Source: Lachancea mirantina (taxonomy: Eukaryota > Ascomycota > Saccharomycetes > Saccharomycetales > Saccharomycetaceae). Taken from it: 64,000 nucleotides of DNA. Positions within the stretch are counted from its first letter, which is position 1. The number at the start of each line of letters is the position of its first letter. The stretch is from the NCBI GenBank assembly GCA_900074745.1, contig LT598464.1, positions 434,001-498,000 on the forward strand. Reading direction: 5' to 3'. The notes below the pieces were generated by a model. The model was not told the DNA's origin and made no database searches. It worked only from the letters and a program-made list of their open reading frames with translations. Below, piece by piece: positions 40,624 to 51,841 of the stretch. A program made the translations under genes and the position numbers.

Positions 40624-41916
40624 ATGGCGAACGCGACGTCTAACGGCCAAGTTACGATGAAATCGCTTGAAGAACTTCCTCTGGAAGTGATATTCAGGAT
40701 TCTGTTCTTTTTGCCGTTTGAAGATCTACGGCAGGTATCAAAGACTTGCAGAATGCTGCGCGTTCTGAGTAACGAGAGTATCATGTATCATAGGATGCTG
40801 CGGGACCCTAGTTCGTCCTGTTTTTGGACGAAACGGCTACTGTTCGATTTTTTGCATATCGTTAACCGCAAGACGGACATTTTGGGACACATATCTGCGG
40901 AGAAAGTATCGATTATCGGTACTTTGCGTGCCATACAGCAGAGATTTGACCTGGATTGTTCTCAGGGCTTGCTGGCATCGAATTTTGAGACATCTGAACT
41001 TTCGCTGCGATATCCACGTCTTGAGTACGAAAATATGTGTGATGGGGGCAAAAGAAGGTGTCCCTCGCCGCAAAGACCTATTGCGGGTGCTTCGGACAAG
41101 CAAAACAAAGCATATTTGGCCATTTTGAAAGGTTTTCACAAGATCGCGGACAGAGCGTCTGACTTAAGGCAAGAAGACACCCAAGTACGACCTGTCACGC
41201 CCACCAAAACCAGGAATGTTCCTCCTGCTGCACCTTCGCCTTCTACAACGCTGGACGAAACCCAACCGCTGGAGTTTGCAGACGATTCTCCGACTTCATC
41301 ATTTCATTCGCGGTCTGCGAGCTCGCTCTTTTCGGAGGCACCAAAAGTTGCCGAGTCTGAGTGGCCATATCTCTACGAGCTGGAACGCGTGTCTGACGAG
41401 AACACGGACTCAGACTCTAGCTCGTCTAACGGGTATATTGAGCAACTACGAAATTCCAATAAAGTGAAGGATAAAAGATTCATATACGAAAGACTCGCGA
41501 GCAAAGACCGAGCCGGAAACACGATCAGTGGGAAGAGATCCAAGCATCCAGCCTCCAACTCACTACAGGCTGCTTTTGAACTGCCCGAAGAGCTACAAAA
41601 GGCTCCCAACAATGCTTCAAAGAGAACCGTTTCGCAGGGCTATTTAATCGAATTGGAGCGCTTGGAGAGATGCAGTTCTCCACCCAGTCCTGGCTGCTAC
41701 GATGGAAACAACACAGCGAAGGGACCTGATTTGTCGTCTAAATACCTGTCCAGGTATGAGGATCACGTTATGCGAGAGCAAACCACCGATACCAATAATA
41801 CGATCATTCTGAACAGAAAGACAATACATCATAAAAGATCCTCTAAAAGACCCCCAAGAAGAAAGCTCATAGCATCCGTGACCGTGGAGAACAGGATTTG
41901 CTACGAGAAGATTTAA
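40624..41916 (+). CDS. UCC1: F-box protein of the Mfb1/Ucc1 pair
   Basis: The 430-aa protein has an F-box at residues ~14-55 (LEELPLEVIFRILFFLPFED, then LRQVSKTCRMLRVLS). The rest is charged and Ser-rich with little order. In S. cerevisiae the duplicate pair is MFB1 (YDR219C, mitochondria-associated) and UCC1 (YLR224W, which directs ubiquitination of citrate synthase Cit2). The single gene here could do either or both, and only position separates it from other F-box genes: it lies beside GTB1 and BUR2 on the matching strand. An SCF complex through Skp1 is the expected partner. Confidence 0.78.
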   Translation: MANATSNGQVTMKSLEELPLEVIFRILFFLPFEDLRQVSKTCRMLRVLSNESIMYHRMLRDPSSSCFWTKRLLFDFLHIVNRKTDILGHISAEKVSIIGTLRAIQQRFDLDCSQGLLASNFETSELSLRYPRLEYENMCDGGKRRCPSPQRPIAGASDKQNKAYLAILKGFHKIADRASDLRQEDTQVRPVTPTKTRNVPPAAPSPSTTLDETQPLEFADDSPTSSFHSRSASSLFSEAPKVAESEWPYLYELERVSDENTDSDSSSSNGYIEQLRNSNKVKDKRFIYERLASKDRAGNTISGKRSKHPASNSLQAAFELPEELQKAPNNASKRTVSQGYLIELERLERCSSPPSPGCYDGNNTAKGPDLSSKYLSRYEDHVMREQTTDTNNTIILNRKTIHHKRSSKRPPRRKLIASVTVENRICYEKI

Positions 41917-42208
41917 CGACCCTTTACGACTGAAAAGACATACTAATTAATCTAGGTTTTTGAAATTCAAATATTTACAGCATAATTACACGCAATATCA
42001 TCAATTGGAATAGTAAAATCAAATTAAAAACCTTCCATAAAATGAAGCTCGCTCCTTAATCGTAGTCAGATCATCAGAGCGGTCTTAGCGGGACAAATTG
42101 TTGGTATTCAAGTCTTAAGTAATATCAACGGTTGGTTGGTGAGTCCCATCATCAACGACGTACAACATCTTCAAATTTAAAACACTCTAGTGAACGCACT
42201 TTGACCTC

Positions 42209-43396
42209 ATGAATGAGCTTAAATCTGACCAGAGATCCTCCGAAATGAGTCAAGTGACTGGAAAAACACTGGCGGTGACAAGAGATGGGTTTAATTCCCG
42301 AGTTTTATGGCCAGATATGATCAAAACACCGGAAAATGAATGGTGGTTCAGTTGCGATGACATCGTGAACAAGCTGGGAACAGACCCACAGGCAGCTCAT
42401 GAAATGAAAAAGCGTATGGAAAAGTGTCTCATGTACTTCTACGTGATGAAAAAGCAGTTAAAGCTTTTTGACCACACGTATACAGCGGCCTGTGTGCTGT
42501 TTTTCCGGTATTGGTATGTCTATGGACTTCCTTCGAGTCTTCCAGAGTGCATCCAGCTTTCGCAGGCTATTTTGGTCACTGCATGCAAAACAATGGAGAA
42601 TAATCGTCCAATCGATGCGTTTGTGAAAAGTACTTGCGAATTTTTGATGAAAGACATGCCGCCATCTAGAGCTCGACAAAATGTCGAAAAACTGAGATGG
42701 GATCTTCGGGACAAGTTGGTCCTCTACGAAAAGCAAATTCTTTGCCAGCTGGGATTTGATCTGGATATACAGAACCCAAAAGAACTCATTGAGGAGATTT
42801 TCGGAGGTTATTTTAGATACAACCGAGACCTGAAGGTGAGCGAACAATTTCGACACGTTTTCCCCAAAATAATTCAAGAGGGCAGAAATTTCATTATACA
42901 AGCGGGAACTCAGCCTCTTTCGCTTCTGTGTGACGGATTTAGCATCACAGTTTTATCACTTGTATACTGTGGACTTCAGTACAAATCGGAAGTGGACAAT
43001 ACTTTCAGATTCCCAAAGAACTTCTTCAGCGAACGATTTCCCATACCGGTATCGAGTGAACAGTTAGCCAAGCTGTTCGAAGATTACAAAAGACTTGAAG
43101 AGAATTTTTTCGATTTGAAGAGTAATAAAGGCCAAAAGCTCAACATTTCGCGCGAGGACATCGATTCGCTTATCGAGGAAGATGCAGACGTGTCCAGACC
43201 AGTCGACCAGGAGAAGAATACTTACGTTTATGAAGACATTAAAGATGGTGAAGTGACAAACGAATTCCTTGAACATATCGAAGCTCGAATTCAAGAGCTG
43301 CATGAAAAAACTGTCGCACAGAGCAAGCTATCTCATAAAAGGCCGAATGATGACTTAAGTGCGTTAAACGAGCCTCCAAAGAAAGTACCGAAATAA
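42209..43396 (+). CDS. BUR2: Bur2, cyclin partner of the Bur1 (CDK9-like) kinase
   Basis: The product is a 395-aa cyclin. The cyclin box covers ~60-200, with [37 protein letters not shown] and [20 protein letters not shown], the usual start of helix 5 and the T/K-type cyclin signature. A second, weaker repeat follows, and the C-terminus is charged. With Bur1 it phosphorylates the Pol II CTD linker and Spt5 and promotes histone H2B ubiquitination. S. cerevisiae Bur2 is 395 aa too. Neighbours match YLR226W. The gene converges closely on ADY4 (77 bp). Confidence 0.93.
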   Translation: MNELKSDQRSSEMSQVTGKTLAVTRDGFNSRVLWPDMIKTPENEWWFSCDDIVNKLGTDPQAAHEMKKRMEKCLMYFYVMKKQLKLFDHTYTAACVLFFRYWYVYGLPSSLPECIQLSQAILVTACKTMENNRPIDAFVKSTCEFLMKDMPPSRARQNVEKLRWDLRDKLVLYEKQILCQLGFDLDIQNPKELIEEIFGGYFRYNRDLKVSEQFRHVFPKIIQEGRNFIIQAGTQPLSLLCDGFSITVLSLVYCGLQYKSEVDNTFRFPKNFFSERFPIPVSSEQLAKLFEDYKRLEENFFDLKSNKGQKLNISREDIDSLIEEDADVSRPVDQEKNTYVYEDIKDGEVTNEFLEHIEARIQELHEKTVAQSKLSHKRPNDDLSALNEPPKKVPK

Positions 43397-43473
43397 CGGG
43401 AGCAATCCTAAAAGCAAGTCTCTGGTTTTGAGCAAATTAGGGCAAATCATGCTGCCGGTATATAAGTACAAAA

Positions 43474-44985
43474 TTATGTTTCACTGCCGTTATTCCCAGC
43501 ATTCTGTGAAAATTTGATGAGGTTAAACTCGTGCAGAATCTCTGCGAGCTCTCGAGGAAGCTGCCTTTGATTATCCAAATAGCAGCTTTCCCAAAATTTA
43601 ATCCACGAGATACCGACATGCCATTGAGCTTTGCTAAATTCCCCCTGAACTTTTGATACACCATAAAACCTTTTTTTAGCTCTCAATTTCACGGAACTCA
43701 AGAACAATGTCAGATCATGATTGTGATCATTTTCCGATTCCTCGAACACTTCATCGATCATGACTATGCCTCGGTCACCAATTTTCATGAGCGTTTGGGG
43801 ACACTGCATGTTCATGGCGTCGGAATCGTCAACCATTTGCCTCCAGTCCGCCACAATTTCGTTAACTAATTTGATATGCGATCTAGGGCGCTCGCATGAA
43901 TTAGATCCCGGACTGTTCTGAATTTGGTTGCGATAATACTGCATGACTTTATAAAAAAAGTCTATTACTGGGAGATGGACCCCTCCATACAGCAATAGAC
44001 CCTCTAAAATTTTGTCCATACAGGAGACGATACTGACATCTCCCGGCAGTTTGAAAGTTGAGGCCAAAATGTGTTTTCGCACCATGCTATCTATGTGAGC
44101 CCTTTGCGCACGCAAAGCTATTTCATAAACACCTTTTTGCTCTTCTAGCTCGCAAACAGGGCCCTTGAGAAACGCGATGTTTCGCTCAATGTCGCCAATG
44201 ACCGTGAACAATCTGTCCATCATGAAATAGTCAAGCTCATCAATACATTCCAGCATAAACGTTTCACTGGTACAATCCAAAATGTTGACCAAAATGCCTT
44301 CGAGTACATCTAGTCTATTGATTTTGAGCTCTCGATTCTTGACGCCTCGCGTGCGTCTGAAACGGCCCGTCTCGTCTATGAGAGTTCTAGCGCACCAAAT
44401 TGAAAGCGATCTCTCATGATCGCTCGAAATTATCACAGATATGCCTGCAACGTCCTGACATTTACGTGCCTCGTGCATGAACTGTAATATCCATCGAAAC
44501 TCAAAGAACGCATTGGCAAACTCATTGTCGAAAAGATCCAAAAAGGCCATTAAAGTCTTGGCCAAGACGATGAGCCGAATTTTCGCCGTCAAGACAACAC
44601 TGTCATAAATGTCGTTTTTCGTCAAACTCTTGACCAAATAGCGGGGCTCGACTTCCAAGTCCAACTCGGGATGCTCCATGACCTCTCGTTCCAGCTCTTT
44701 TTCCAATTTCACTCGACAATGACCCCCTTTTCCGAAAAGAGGGTCAAAATTTCGCAGTGGAATCATACAAATAATGAGCTCGTACAGCTTTTCAAGCGAC
44801 TCACTAAGACCTTTCCGTTGAATCTCACGTTCGATCGTGAAAATCCTTGTGTCGAAATATTCATCGAGATGATTGTAACTCGGGCTAAAGACAACTTTTC
44901 AAAATTTTGAAAAAACACGTAAGTATCTCAAATTCCGAAGATTAAAGATCAAACGAGTAAACTGGTGCTGATACGAACCTTCCAT
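43474..44985 (-). CDS. ADY4: Ady4, meiotic spindle-pole outer-plaque protein (probable two exons)
   Basis: The frame from the internal ATG at 44766 gives 430 aa, shorter than S. cerevisiae Ady4 (493 aa). The same frame stays open upstream to ~44900 without an ATG and reads well (YNHLDEYFDTRIFTIEREIQ). A small exon 44975-44985 (ATG then GAAGGTTC) joined to 44884 restores one frame and gives 473 aa. The proposed 90-bp intron (44885-44974) has 5' GTATCA, a branch-like TACTTAC (44919-44925) and 3' TTTAG. The 5' site is weak, so the model is tentative. Ady4 works with Spo74, Mpc54 and Spo21 in prospore-membrane formation. The family call rests on position (YLR227C) and general resemblance. It is divergent from RAD9. 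Confidence 0.72.
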
Positions 44986-45119
44986 GTGAATAATTGATTT
45001 TAGTTTTCTGTGTGTTCACAAATTGGTGATGATCGCAGTACCCGGTTTGTTATGACAGCGAGATCAAGAAAAAATTCCAAGAAGCGAAACTACTGAAGTG
45101 ACCCTGGAACAAACCAGGA

Positions 45120-48100
45120 ATGAATACGAATGAGGTTGATGAAGAAAGAGATCAGGTGATAGCAGAAACACCAGTTGGAGGCCGTATCTTGGTGAGTGGA
45201 TCTGGGTCCGAATTTAGAACTCTGAACGAACGAACCCCGTCAAGGGATGGCCGAGGAGATCCAGATTTCTGGGAAAATTCGGGGAGCCGACGGCGCTACG
45301 ATAGGAACAGAATGGACGATGATAACCTTATTTTCCAAAACAGTAGCTTTCGCGAAGTTAGACGGAGCGCAAACGCGAAATTTGACCAAAAGAGTACCCC
45401 AAAAACTCCTGATCTAGACAAACTAAAAAGATTCTTTAAAAACAGAGACAAATCGAGGCAAGGAAGTCTGATTTCCAAGTTACAAAGATCTCCAGACGAT
45501 ACTCCAGAATTGCAGCGTGGACGGCCGGATTACCAGTTGCAACAGATTTCTGCTGAGCGACTGGTTGACAAGTTTCGACGAAATCAAGTGGACAACAGTT
45601 TTGGTACAGATATCGAAGAAGAAATGGATTCTACGATTAAGGGTCCTGAAGGCTTTTCTGTATCCAAAGTATCTGATGTGGATTTATTGCATTTGGTTGA
45701 TGATTCGCCCTCCAGACAAACAACGAGCCTCGTAGCCTCTGATTCTAGAAATCCAGTAAGCTGCACAAAAACGCAACCATTGCGTGAGGGCAGTGACATG
45801 TTCATATCTGCTACAGACTCGAGTGGGATCTATGGAAAATATCAGTTTACTGAGGATAACGGACGGGACCGTACAAAAACATCGGGATCTGCAGATGCCA
45901 AACAGACGGTGACTACTGAGAACCAAGAAATGCAGGAGGCTTCGGATTCTAAGCTTTCTCTGACGGATCACACGACACCAGGGATTGTGAGCACTTTGGA
46001 GCCTCAAGGGTTACGTCCATCCATTTCTGGTCAACAATATCTGAGTGAACAGTCGAGAGAGCTTGCGGCCATTGAAGATCAAAGCACACAAGTGATTGAA
46101 TCATCTGCGCGTGATCCATATCCCAGGTCAGCTACGCAAATGGTAGACACAGAACAAATAGGCTCAGCATTAAGCCCAACTGTGGCAACCCAAGCTGACA
46201 GAACACAACAATCACCTTCAGAAACATCAATGCTAACCTTGCTCAAAGACACACCAAATGCGGGAGACAGAATTGGCAATGTAACGCAGGTGATAGAATC
46301 TCCTTTTATAAATGGCGATAAAAAATTACCAGAACTGTTTCCTATATCAGAGGACAAGGATTTTCATGCTTCGCCTTCAACCAAAGCTTGCTCCGCGTCG
46401 TCTGAAGTTGACATCAAGCCCTCCGAATATGATAACAAAGTTAGGCTGCGATTTTCTAATAAAGCAGATAATAGGGGCACACCTACCGAAGATTCTATTG
46501 ATAGTAGTCATCTTATTGTAATGAGCGACATGGATGTAACTCAAGAGCTACCAGAAATTGAGGAGACGGCGGTAACTGAGAAACGGACTCAAGCACGGGC
46601 TTCAGACAAATCAGGATCTGATAGGAGTGGAAAAAATTCTCAACAAAACTCGGATGTCCGAGGAACTGAAGCGCAATTAGATGATTCACAAGATATCGTG
46701 AGAAATCGCCGTGAGTTGCTTATCACTAGACGCCGAAAAACCGCTGAGAATGAAACTCAAGTGGATGAGAAACAGTTAGCGACTAATGAGCAGAAGCATG
46801 CTAATAAGCGCCGAAAGACAATAAGTTATGATTCTTCAGCATTGTTCGCGAGTAAAACCCCTAATAGAAACACGAAACAGGACAACGGGGAAATTGATAG
46901 AAGTTTTGGAACTAAATTAACCGAAAGCAAGGGAAAGCGTTTCGAACCGAGAACCCTTACTAGCGATGCCAAGCTTTTATCTCGAGATGACATCGTATGT
47001 GAAGACGCCATATGGTGTCACTATAGCGTTAATTTCTTCTATTATCCGGGGAAACTCTTGCGAGTAGATGGCTCAAGCAATAGCTGTGAAGTTTTGTTCG
47101 AAAGCGGTATCTCAAAGGTTGACCAAGACGATGTCTACTACTTGGATTTAAAAGTTGGAGAAACCGTAAGATGGAAATCTTCGGCATATGTCATAGTTGC
47201 ACTGGAATGTACATCACAAGCTGAAGATACCATAAGATGCGTTAGAGGATACGACACTCTTCATTTGAGAAAGAAGTTTCAAAGTGGCAAACTCGAGAAG
47301 GAGATAATTAGAATTCCACTATCATCGATTACTTTAGGGCTTGGGGAATGGGCGAAAAGGTCCAAGATTGTACTTTTGGACAAGAGTGATTATAAAGCAA
47401 GTGCGCTTAATGAACTTCAGTATCCCATCCGAGGCCGGAAAAACACTATGCTAGTAACGCCGGTGACTCCTACCAAAAAGAACGGGGAAAGGACGTTTTC
47501 AGCAGATCCGGTGGACGCTGAACAATACGATAAGACTATGGGCAATGATTTGAGGACTTCCTTTCAAGTTTCAATCAAAAAAACAGATGCAACCGATTCA
47601 CTGCCAATTTTTGACCAATGTCTCTTTCTAATGACTGGATTTACCGAAAACCGTCGTCGTGAAATCTCTTCGTTAATAGAGCAACAAGGCGGAGTTGTGT
47701 GTGACGAAAGTTTTTCCAGTCTTTTTACATTCGATGAGATAACAGTCCCCAAATTTCGCGATGAGCGACTGGGTTATTTCAAATTTGCTTGTCTCATCAC
47801 CGAAAAACACTCACGAAGCCTGAAATACCTCGAAACTTTAGCGCTAGGCTGGCCCCCTCTCCATTGGAAATTTGTTGACCGATGCATAACTTATGGAAAG
47901 CTTGATATTCATAGTATCCATCAGTTTTTACTTCCGGCAGGAGAAAGTCATCGACTTTCGGTTGATTTGAAGAACAAATGTGGTGTTGTCAAGTCGAGCG
48001 ATGTCTTCTATTTCTTCACGAATCTTCTGAGTGAAGTCAAGTTAAGCGAACAGCTGTTAGGTCGTCCATCTAGAATGAGCAATTTCAGCGTGATAATCTG

Positions 48101-48464
48101 GGGTCACTCCGAATTAGACGATTTTGTTGAGTTCGTTTTCCGAATTTTGAAAGTGAAGTTTCTCAGATTCATTTCTAAACAGGCAAAGAATCGAGACCTA
48201 CCAAAGGACGAGGAACAGTTCGACAGTAAGTACGCCTACCAACGCCTTGACGAAGTGTTAACCTCCATCCATGTGTCCGAAAAAGCTGAAGACATTCTAA
48301 TATATCTCAACGAAAGACACTTCAAACCTAATACAGCGACCCAAGTCCGACGGGGACTTCAATCATCATGGAACAAGTACTCAACTCGCGCCGGCGTGAG
48401 AATAGAAGGAAAAGAATGGCTTATACAAACGGTTATAAATGGTGACCCAGGATTCTTGGATTAA
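45120..48464 (+). CDS. RAD9: Rad9 DNA-damage checkpoint adaptor
   Basis: The 1114-aa protein has a long disordered N-terminus rich in SQ/TQ sites between ~270 and 560 (e.g. STQVIES, ATQMVDTEQ, VTQVIESP). This is the cluster phosphorylated by Mec1/Tel1 to recruit Rad53. A Tudor domain starts near residue 625 (IWCHYSVNFFYYPGKLLRVD), which reads methylated H3K79. Tandem BRCT repeats fill ~835-1110 (CLFLMTGFTENRRREISSLI and later WPPLHWKFVDRCITYG), binding phosphorylated H2A. S. cerevisiae Rad9 is 1309 aa. Strand and position match YDR217C, between ADR1 and the F-box gene. Confidence 0.95.
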   Translation: MNTNEVDEERDQVIAETPVGGRILVSGSGSEFRTLNERTPSRDGRGDPDFWENSGSRRRYDRNRMDDDNLIFQNSSFREVRRSANAKFDQKSTPKTPDLDKLKRFFKNRDKSRQGSLISKLQRSPDDTPELQRGRPDYQLQQISAERLVDKFRRNQVDNSFGTDIEEEMDSTIKGPEGFSVSKVSDVDLLHLVDDSPSRQTTSLVASDSRNPVSCTKTQPLREGSDMFISATDSSGIYGKYQFTEDNGRDRTKTSGSADAKQTVTTENQEMQEASDSKLSLTDHTTPGIVSTLEPQGLRPSISGQQYLSEQSRELAAIEDQSTQVIESSARDPYPRSATQMVDTEQIGSALSPTVATQADRTQQSPSETSMLTLLKDTPNAGDRIGNVTQVIESPFINGDKKLPELFPISEDKDFHASPSTKACSASSEVDIKPSEYDNKVRLRFSNKADNRGTPTEDSIDSSHLIVMSDMDVTQELPEIEETAVTEKRTQARASDKSGSDRSGKNSQQNSDVRGTEAQLDDSQDIVRNRRELLITRRRKTAENETQVDEKQLATNEQKHANKRRKTISYDSSALFASKTPNRNTKQDNGEIDRSFGTKLTESKGKRFEPRTLTSDAKLLSRDDIVCEDAIWCHYSVNFFYYPGKLLRVDGSSNSCEVLFESGISKVDQDDVYYLDLKVGETVRWKSSAYVIVALECTSQAEDTIRCVRGYDTLHLRKKFQSGKLEKEIIRIPLSSITLGLGEWAKRSKIVLLDKSDYKASALNELQYPIRGRKNTMLVTPVTPTKKNGERTFSADPVDAEQYDKTMGNDLRTSFQVSIKKTDATDSLPIFDQCLFLMTGFTENRRREISSLIEQQGGVVCDESFSSLFTFDEITVPKFRDERLGYFKFACLITEKHSRSLKYLETLALGWPPLHWKFVDRCITYGKLDIHSIHQFLLPAGESHRLSVDLKNKCGVVKSSDVFYFFTNLLSEVKLSEQLLGRPSRMSNFSVIIWGHSELDDFVEFVFRILKVKFLRFISKQAKNRDLPKDEEQFDSKYAYQRLDEVLTSIHVSEKAEDILIYLNERHFKPNTATQVRRGLQSSWNKYSTRAGVRIEGKEWLIQTVINGDPGFLD

Positions 48465-48577
48465 ATTATGTAAAAATGTGGAAAGAGACGATTCTTTCAT
48501 AGTGCGAAACACAGCTTTTAATCATAGAAGTCGTGGAGAATATCGAAGAATGTCAAAGGTGGGATCAAAATGCCATG

Positions 48578-51500
48578 TCAACCAAGAGAATTCGGATCAA
48601 AGTAATAGTCTCCTGTAGGTGTTTCTCTAATATCATCCGAGCTGTTTCGGGTCGCTGCCATTACTGAATGGGTGCTAGCCAATTCATCAAGTTGCTGCTC
48701 TAAAGTGAGAAAATCCAGAGACAATTTTTCGAGGAAATGAGCGTGTGCAAATCTTTGGAAAACGTACATGAAAAAGCACTTCGCTACCGCAACAAATTTC
48801 GCAGACAAGTGGTACCTTTCTGCAAAGCTTTGTTTAACAGGCATTTTACCGCTTGTTTGGTGCTGCCGCAAAAGCTCGACCGAGGACCTCGAGGGTCGTG
48901 GTTTATTCTCTATTTCGAATTCATCGGATAAAAGTGTGTCATTGTAGGGCCCAAACATAAATGCAGTTGCCGATTGTTCGGGCATCTTTAGAAAATTGGC
49001 ATCATTGAACGAATGTACGAGAACGTTATTGATTAACTTCTCTAGTTGGTCAATGTTGACCATTGTTTGGAATTTCTTCTCATGAGCATTGGACGAGAAT
49101 TTGTAAAACTCCCCTGGGCAGGCCGCAGAGAGCTTGGGAATTAGGACTTGCGAGACAAGTTTTTTGAGCTCGTTGAAAACGCATAACAATTTGAAGTTGG
49201 GAGTTGCTTCGAAATCAAGCACGAATTTTATGAGAATCAAAAAATTGTAATAATACCCCTGAAGGTTCAAAACTGACAGTTTATTGCTGTTGAAATCAAT
49301 AACATCGTCCTTACTGCAAAATAAGTTGGAAATGTTCTTAATAGAAAAATTGAGGGCAACCAGAAAATCTGTGGTCATAGTGTATGAGCCGTGCGACAAA
49401 ATGTTGAATTTATCTGGGAACAAAAATGTGTCGCTAATCTCCAATATGGCATTGTTCCACGCCTTTTGCGGGAATTGGGGGTCAACCTTGTTGAAGAAAA
49501 TTAGGCATACAAGAGAATTGCGCATGTCAACGGCGCTATCAATCAGCACTGTAGAGCTTTTTGACGCATTAGTCGATTGCGGTAAATTCATCTCTAGTTT
49601 CTTGGTATCAATCTTGGTCAAAAAAACATGGAAAGGTTCGCTCTCATCACTGTCATTATTCACAATGGTATTAAATTCATGAAACAGCATAGCGCTGGTC
49701 AAAAATTCGGGTATTAGATGCATACCTGTGTTCGTAAAGGCAAATGAGCGATAAAAGCTTTGAAAATCCGTCACGTATTGTTTTTGAATTTCTTCCGATT
49801 GCTGACTCGCGAAACCTGCGCGTTGCCAGGCGTCTTCACCATCAGGAATAATCATTTGCTCAAGATCTTGTTCTGCTAAGAACAATGAGGTATCTATCTT
49901 GCAGAAAATGCGCAAAAACTGACAAATCTTGTAACACATTAACGTGGTTCTGATCTTAGACTCATATAACATGTATTGATCTTGGGAGTCAAATTTGACG
50001 ATCGGTGTCGTAGTCGAGGGGAAAATGTTATTTCTTATCAAAGAGCAAAGCGCCGAGACCTGCTTTATAATAATGTCAGAGTTGACTCTTTCCAAAGGAT
50101 CACAGAAAAGTGCAAATACAACACTAAGACATAAAGACTGGATCAACCACAAATTGGCGCCTTTGGCAAGCAGGGAGTTTTGGTCGTGCACGTTCTTTTT
50201 AGTATCGAGGTAGACGTGAAGTACGCGACGGCTCATTTCATAGAGGTAAACCGTTTGAGATTGCGCTCCTAACTTGAAGAGAGATCCAATGGTAGCCATA
50301 AACAAAGGAAGGCATACTATGTTAGCGTGTAGATAAATCTCGTCGGGCGCTGCGCCCGGCTGACCATCATGCACATATCTTGCGAAATCCTTGAGGCTAA
50401 GTGACAGTATTCGCGGATGTATGAAGGGATAATGTGCAAGGAACGTAGTTTGGAAATGAGAAAGGTAAACGTTTAAGTCGCGACAACTTGGCAAACTCAT
50501 ATCTGTCTTTGTGGGTTCATGAGATGAATAATAGGCGAGTGCCGCAACGCATCGTTGACGCAGTTCTTCTGTGAAAAACTGACATGTCAAAGGTTGAGAT
50601 TGTTGGGTTCTAGGGATTCTGGCAATGTTAGAAACTGCAGAAGAATTGAAATCATAAAACGAGAAGCCAGGATCGAATTTATTTTGGGCCCCCGTGGTAA
50701 TGACATCGTAGGGAAGATTGAATTTTCCTAAAGCCTCTTCAAAATCAGGCTTTTCTTGAAATTGGAAATTATTAAATTTCGCGATGATTTCTCGCTGATT
50801 AACGTCAGAACTCTTGTTGAAAAGAGATCCCATGTAATGGTGGGCGTATTTGGAAGAAGTTTTGAACTTTTGACTTTTGCCGTTGTTGAACAAAGACGTA
50901 ATTTCCAGGCGATTTTCCGCATTGATTTTCCAAGAAGAAGGACGTCTGGAATGGCATCCAGGAGAAACCGGGGACCCTGTAGAATCACTAGATTCTTCCA
51001 AAAGCGGCAAGGCATTCATTTCGTTTACCCAGTTGTCGCGGTCGAGCAAATTGATGGGCGGCGGTTCAGCACGGGCATTACGTTTGGAAGTATAGGCCGC
51101 TGCAGACAGCGTTGGCAACGGCGGTACGTCCTGGGCGGTCATATCTATCGGTAAAAGATGCGGTGTTGAGAAATCGACACGGCGCACACCGCCGCCCCCG
51201 GTGCCTCCGAGACCGACCTGGACTGCTTTGGCATAGTTCTCAGCACTCTGCGCCGAGAAGGACGCCCGTCTGTGGAAGGGCCGTGGTCTCTTGTGCACAC
51301 CAGAAGCGCCTTCTTCGCGCAAACGGCGAACAGTAGGCAGTTGCCGCCGCGGCAGCTGCGACAGCAGCTGTTCCGGCGGTTGTGAGCGGGCGGTGCCTTC
51401 GAGGAGATTGGCGTTGATTCTCGCAGAACCACGCTTCCCGGCGGATTCTCCGCCCGCACCGCCGTGCATCTTGATGGCGTGCCTTAGCAACAGGTCGCGG

Positions 51501-51841
51501 CGGGTGAACTTGCGTTCGCAAACGCCGCAATGGAACGGCTTTTCGTTGGTGTGGGACCGCTCGTGCCGCGTCAGATGCTCCTGGCGCGCGAACGCCCGCG
51601 TACACACGGCGCACACGAACACGCGCGGCTTCCCGCTCGGGGTGCGCCCGTTCAGTTGCAGGTTTTCGGGCAGCTGTCCGAACCGCTTGTTGAGCTTGGC
51701 ATTCATGTTATTGTTGCACGTGACTATGCCGCCGCTTTTCGTCGTTGCGTATATCTCTATCTCCGCTCCCGCGCCTATCTCCGCGCCTATCTCCGCTCCG
51801 CCCTCCGCGCCGCCCTCCGCGGCCGCGCTAGCCGCATCCAT
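48578..51841 (-). CDS. ADR1: Adr1-type C2H2 zinc-finger activator
   Basis: The 1087-aa transcription factor has two C2H2 fingers at residues ~77-97 ([22 protein letters not shown]) and ~105-126 ([22 protein letters not shown]). A nuclear-localising basic stretch follows. [10 protein letters not shown] at 191-200 is the regulatory serine motif known from S. cerevisiae Adr1 (Ser230), where phosphorylation reduces activity. The C-terminal two thirds contain a fungal-factor-like helical domain. The first 40 residues are an Ala/Glu/Gly repeat absent from typical family members. Adr1 turns on alcohol, glycerol and peroxisomal genes without glucose. S. cerevisiae Adr1 is 1323 aa. Position matches YDR216W. 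Confidence 0.93.
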   Translation of the reverse strand: MDAASAAAEGGAEGGAEIGAEIGAGAEIEIYATTKSGGIVTCNNNMNAKLNKRFGQLPENLQLNGRTPSGKPRVFVCAVCTRAFARQEHLTRHERSHTNEKPFHCGVCERKFTRRDLLLRHAIKMHGGAGGESAGKRGSARINANLLEGTARSQPPEQLLSQLPRRQLPTVRRLREEGASGVHKRPRPFHRRASFSAQSAENYAKAVQVGLGGTGGGGVRRVDFSTPHLLPIDMTAQDVPPLPTLSAAAYTSKRNARAEPPPINLLDRDNWVNEMNALPLLEESSDSTGSPVSPGCHSRRPSSWKINAENRLEITSLFNNGKSQKFKTSSKYAHHYMGSLFNKSSDVNQREIIAKFNNFQFQEKPDFEEALGKFNLPYDVITTGAQNKFDPGFSFYDFNSSAVSNIARIPRTQQSQPLTCQFFTEELRQRCVAALAYYSSHEPTKTDMSLPSCRDLNVYLSHFQTTFLAHYPFIHPRILSLSLKDFARYVHDGQPGAAPDEIYLHANIVCLPLFMATIGSLFKLGAQSQTVYLYEMSRRVLHVYLDTKKNVHDQNSLLAKGANLWLIQSLCLSVVFALFCDPLERVNSDIIIKQVSALCSLIRNNIFPSTTTPIVKFDSQDQYMLYESKIRTTLMCYKICQFLRIFCKIDTSLFLAEQDLEQMIIPDGEDAWQRAGFASQQSEEIQKQYVTDFQSFYRSFAFTNTGMHLIPEFLTSAMLFHEFNTIVNNDSDESEPFHVFLTKIDTKKLEMNLPQSTNASKSSTVLIDSAVDMRNSLVCLIFFNKVDPQFPQKAWNNAILEISDTFLFPDKFNILSHGSYTMTTDFLVALNFSIKNISNLFCSKDDVIDFNSNKLSVLNLQGYYYNFLILIKFVLDFEATPNFKLLCVFNELKKLVSQVLIPKLSAACPGEFYKFSSNAHEKKFQTMVNIDQLEKLINNVLVHSFNDANFLKMPEQSATAFMFGPYNDTLLSDEFEIENKPRPSRSSVELLRQHQTSGKMPVKQSFAERYHLSAKFVAVAKCFFMYVFQRFAHAHFLEKLSLDFLTLEQQLDELASTHSVMAATRNSSDDIRETPTGDYYFDPNSLG

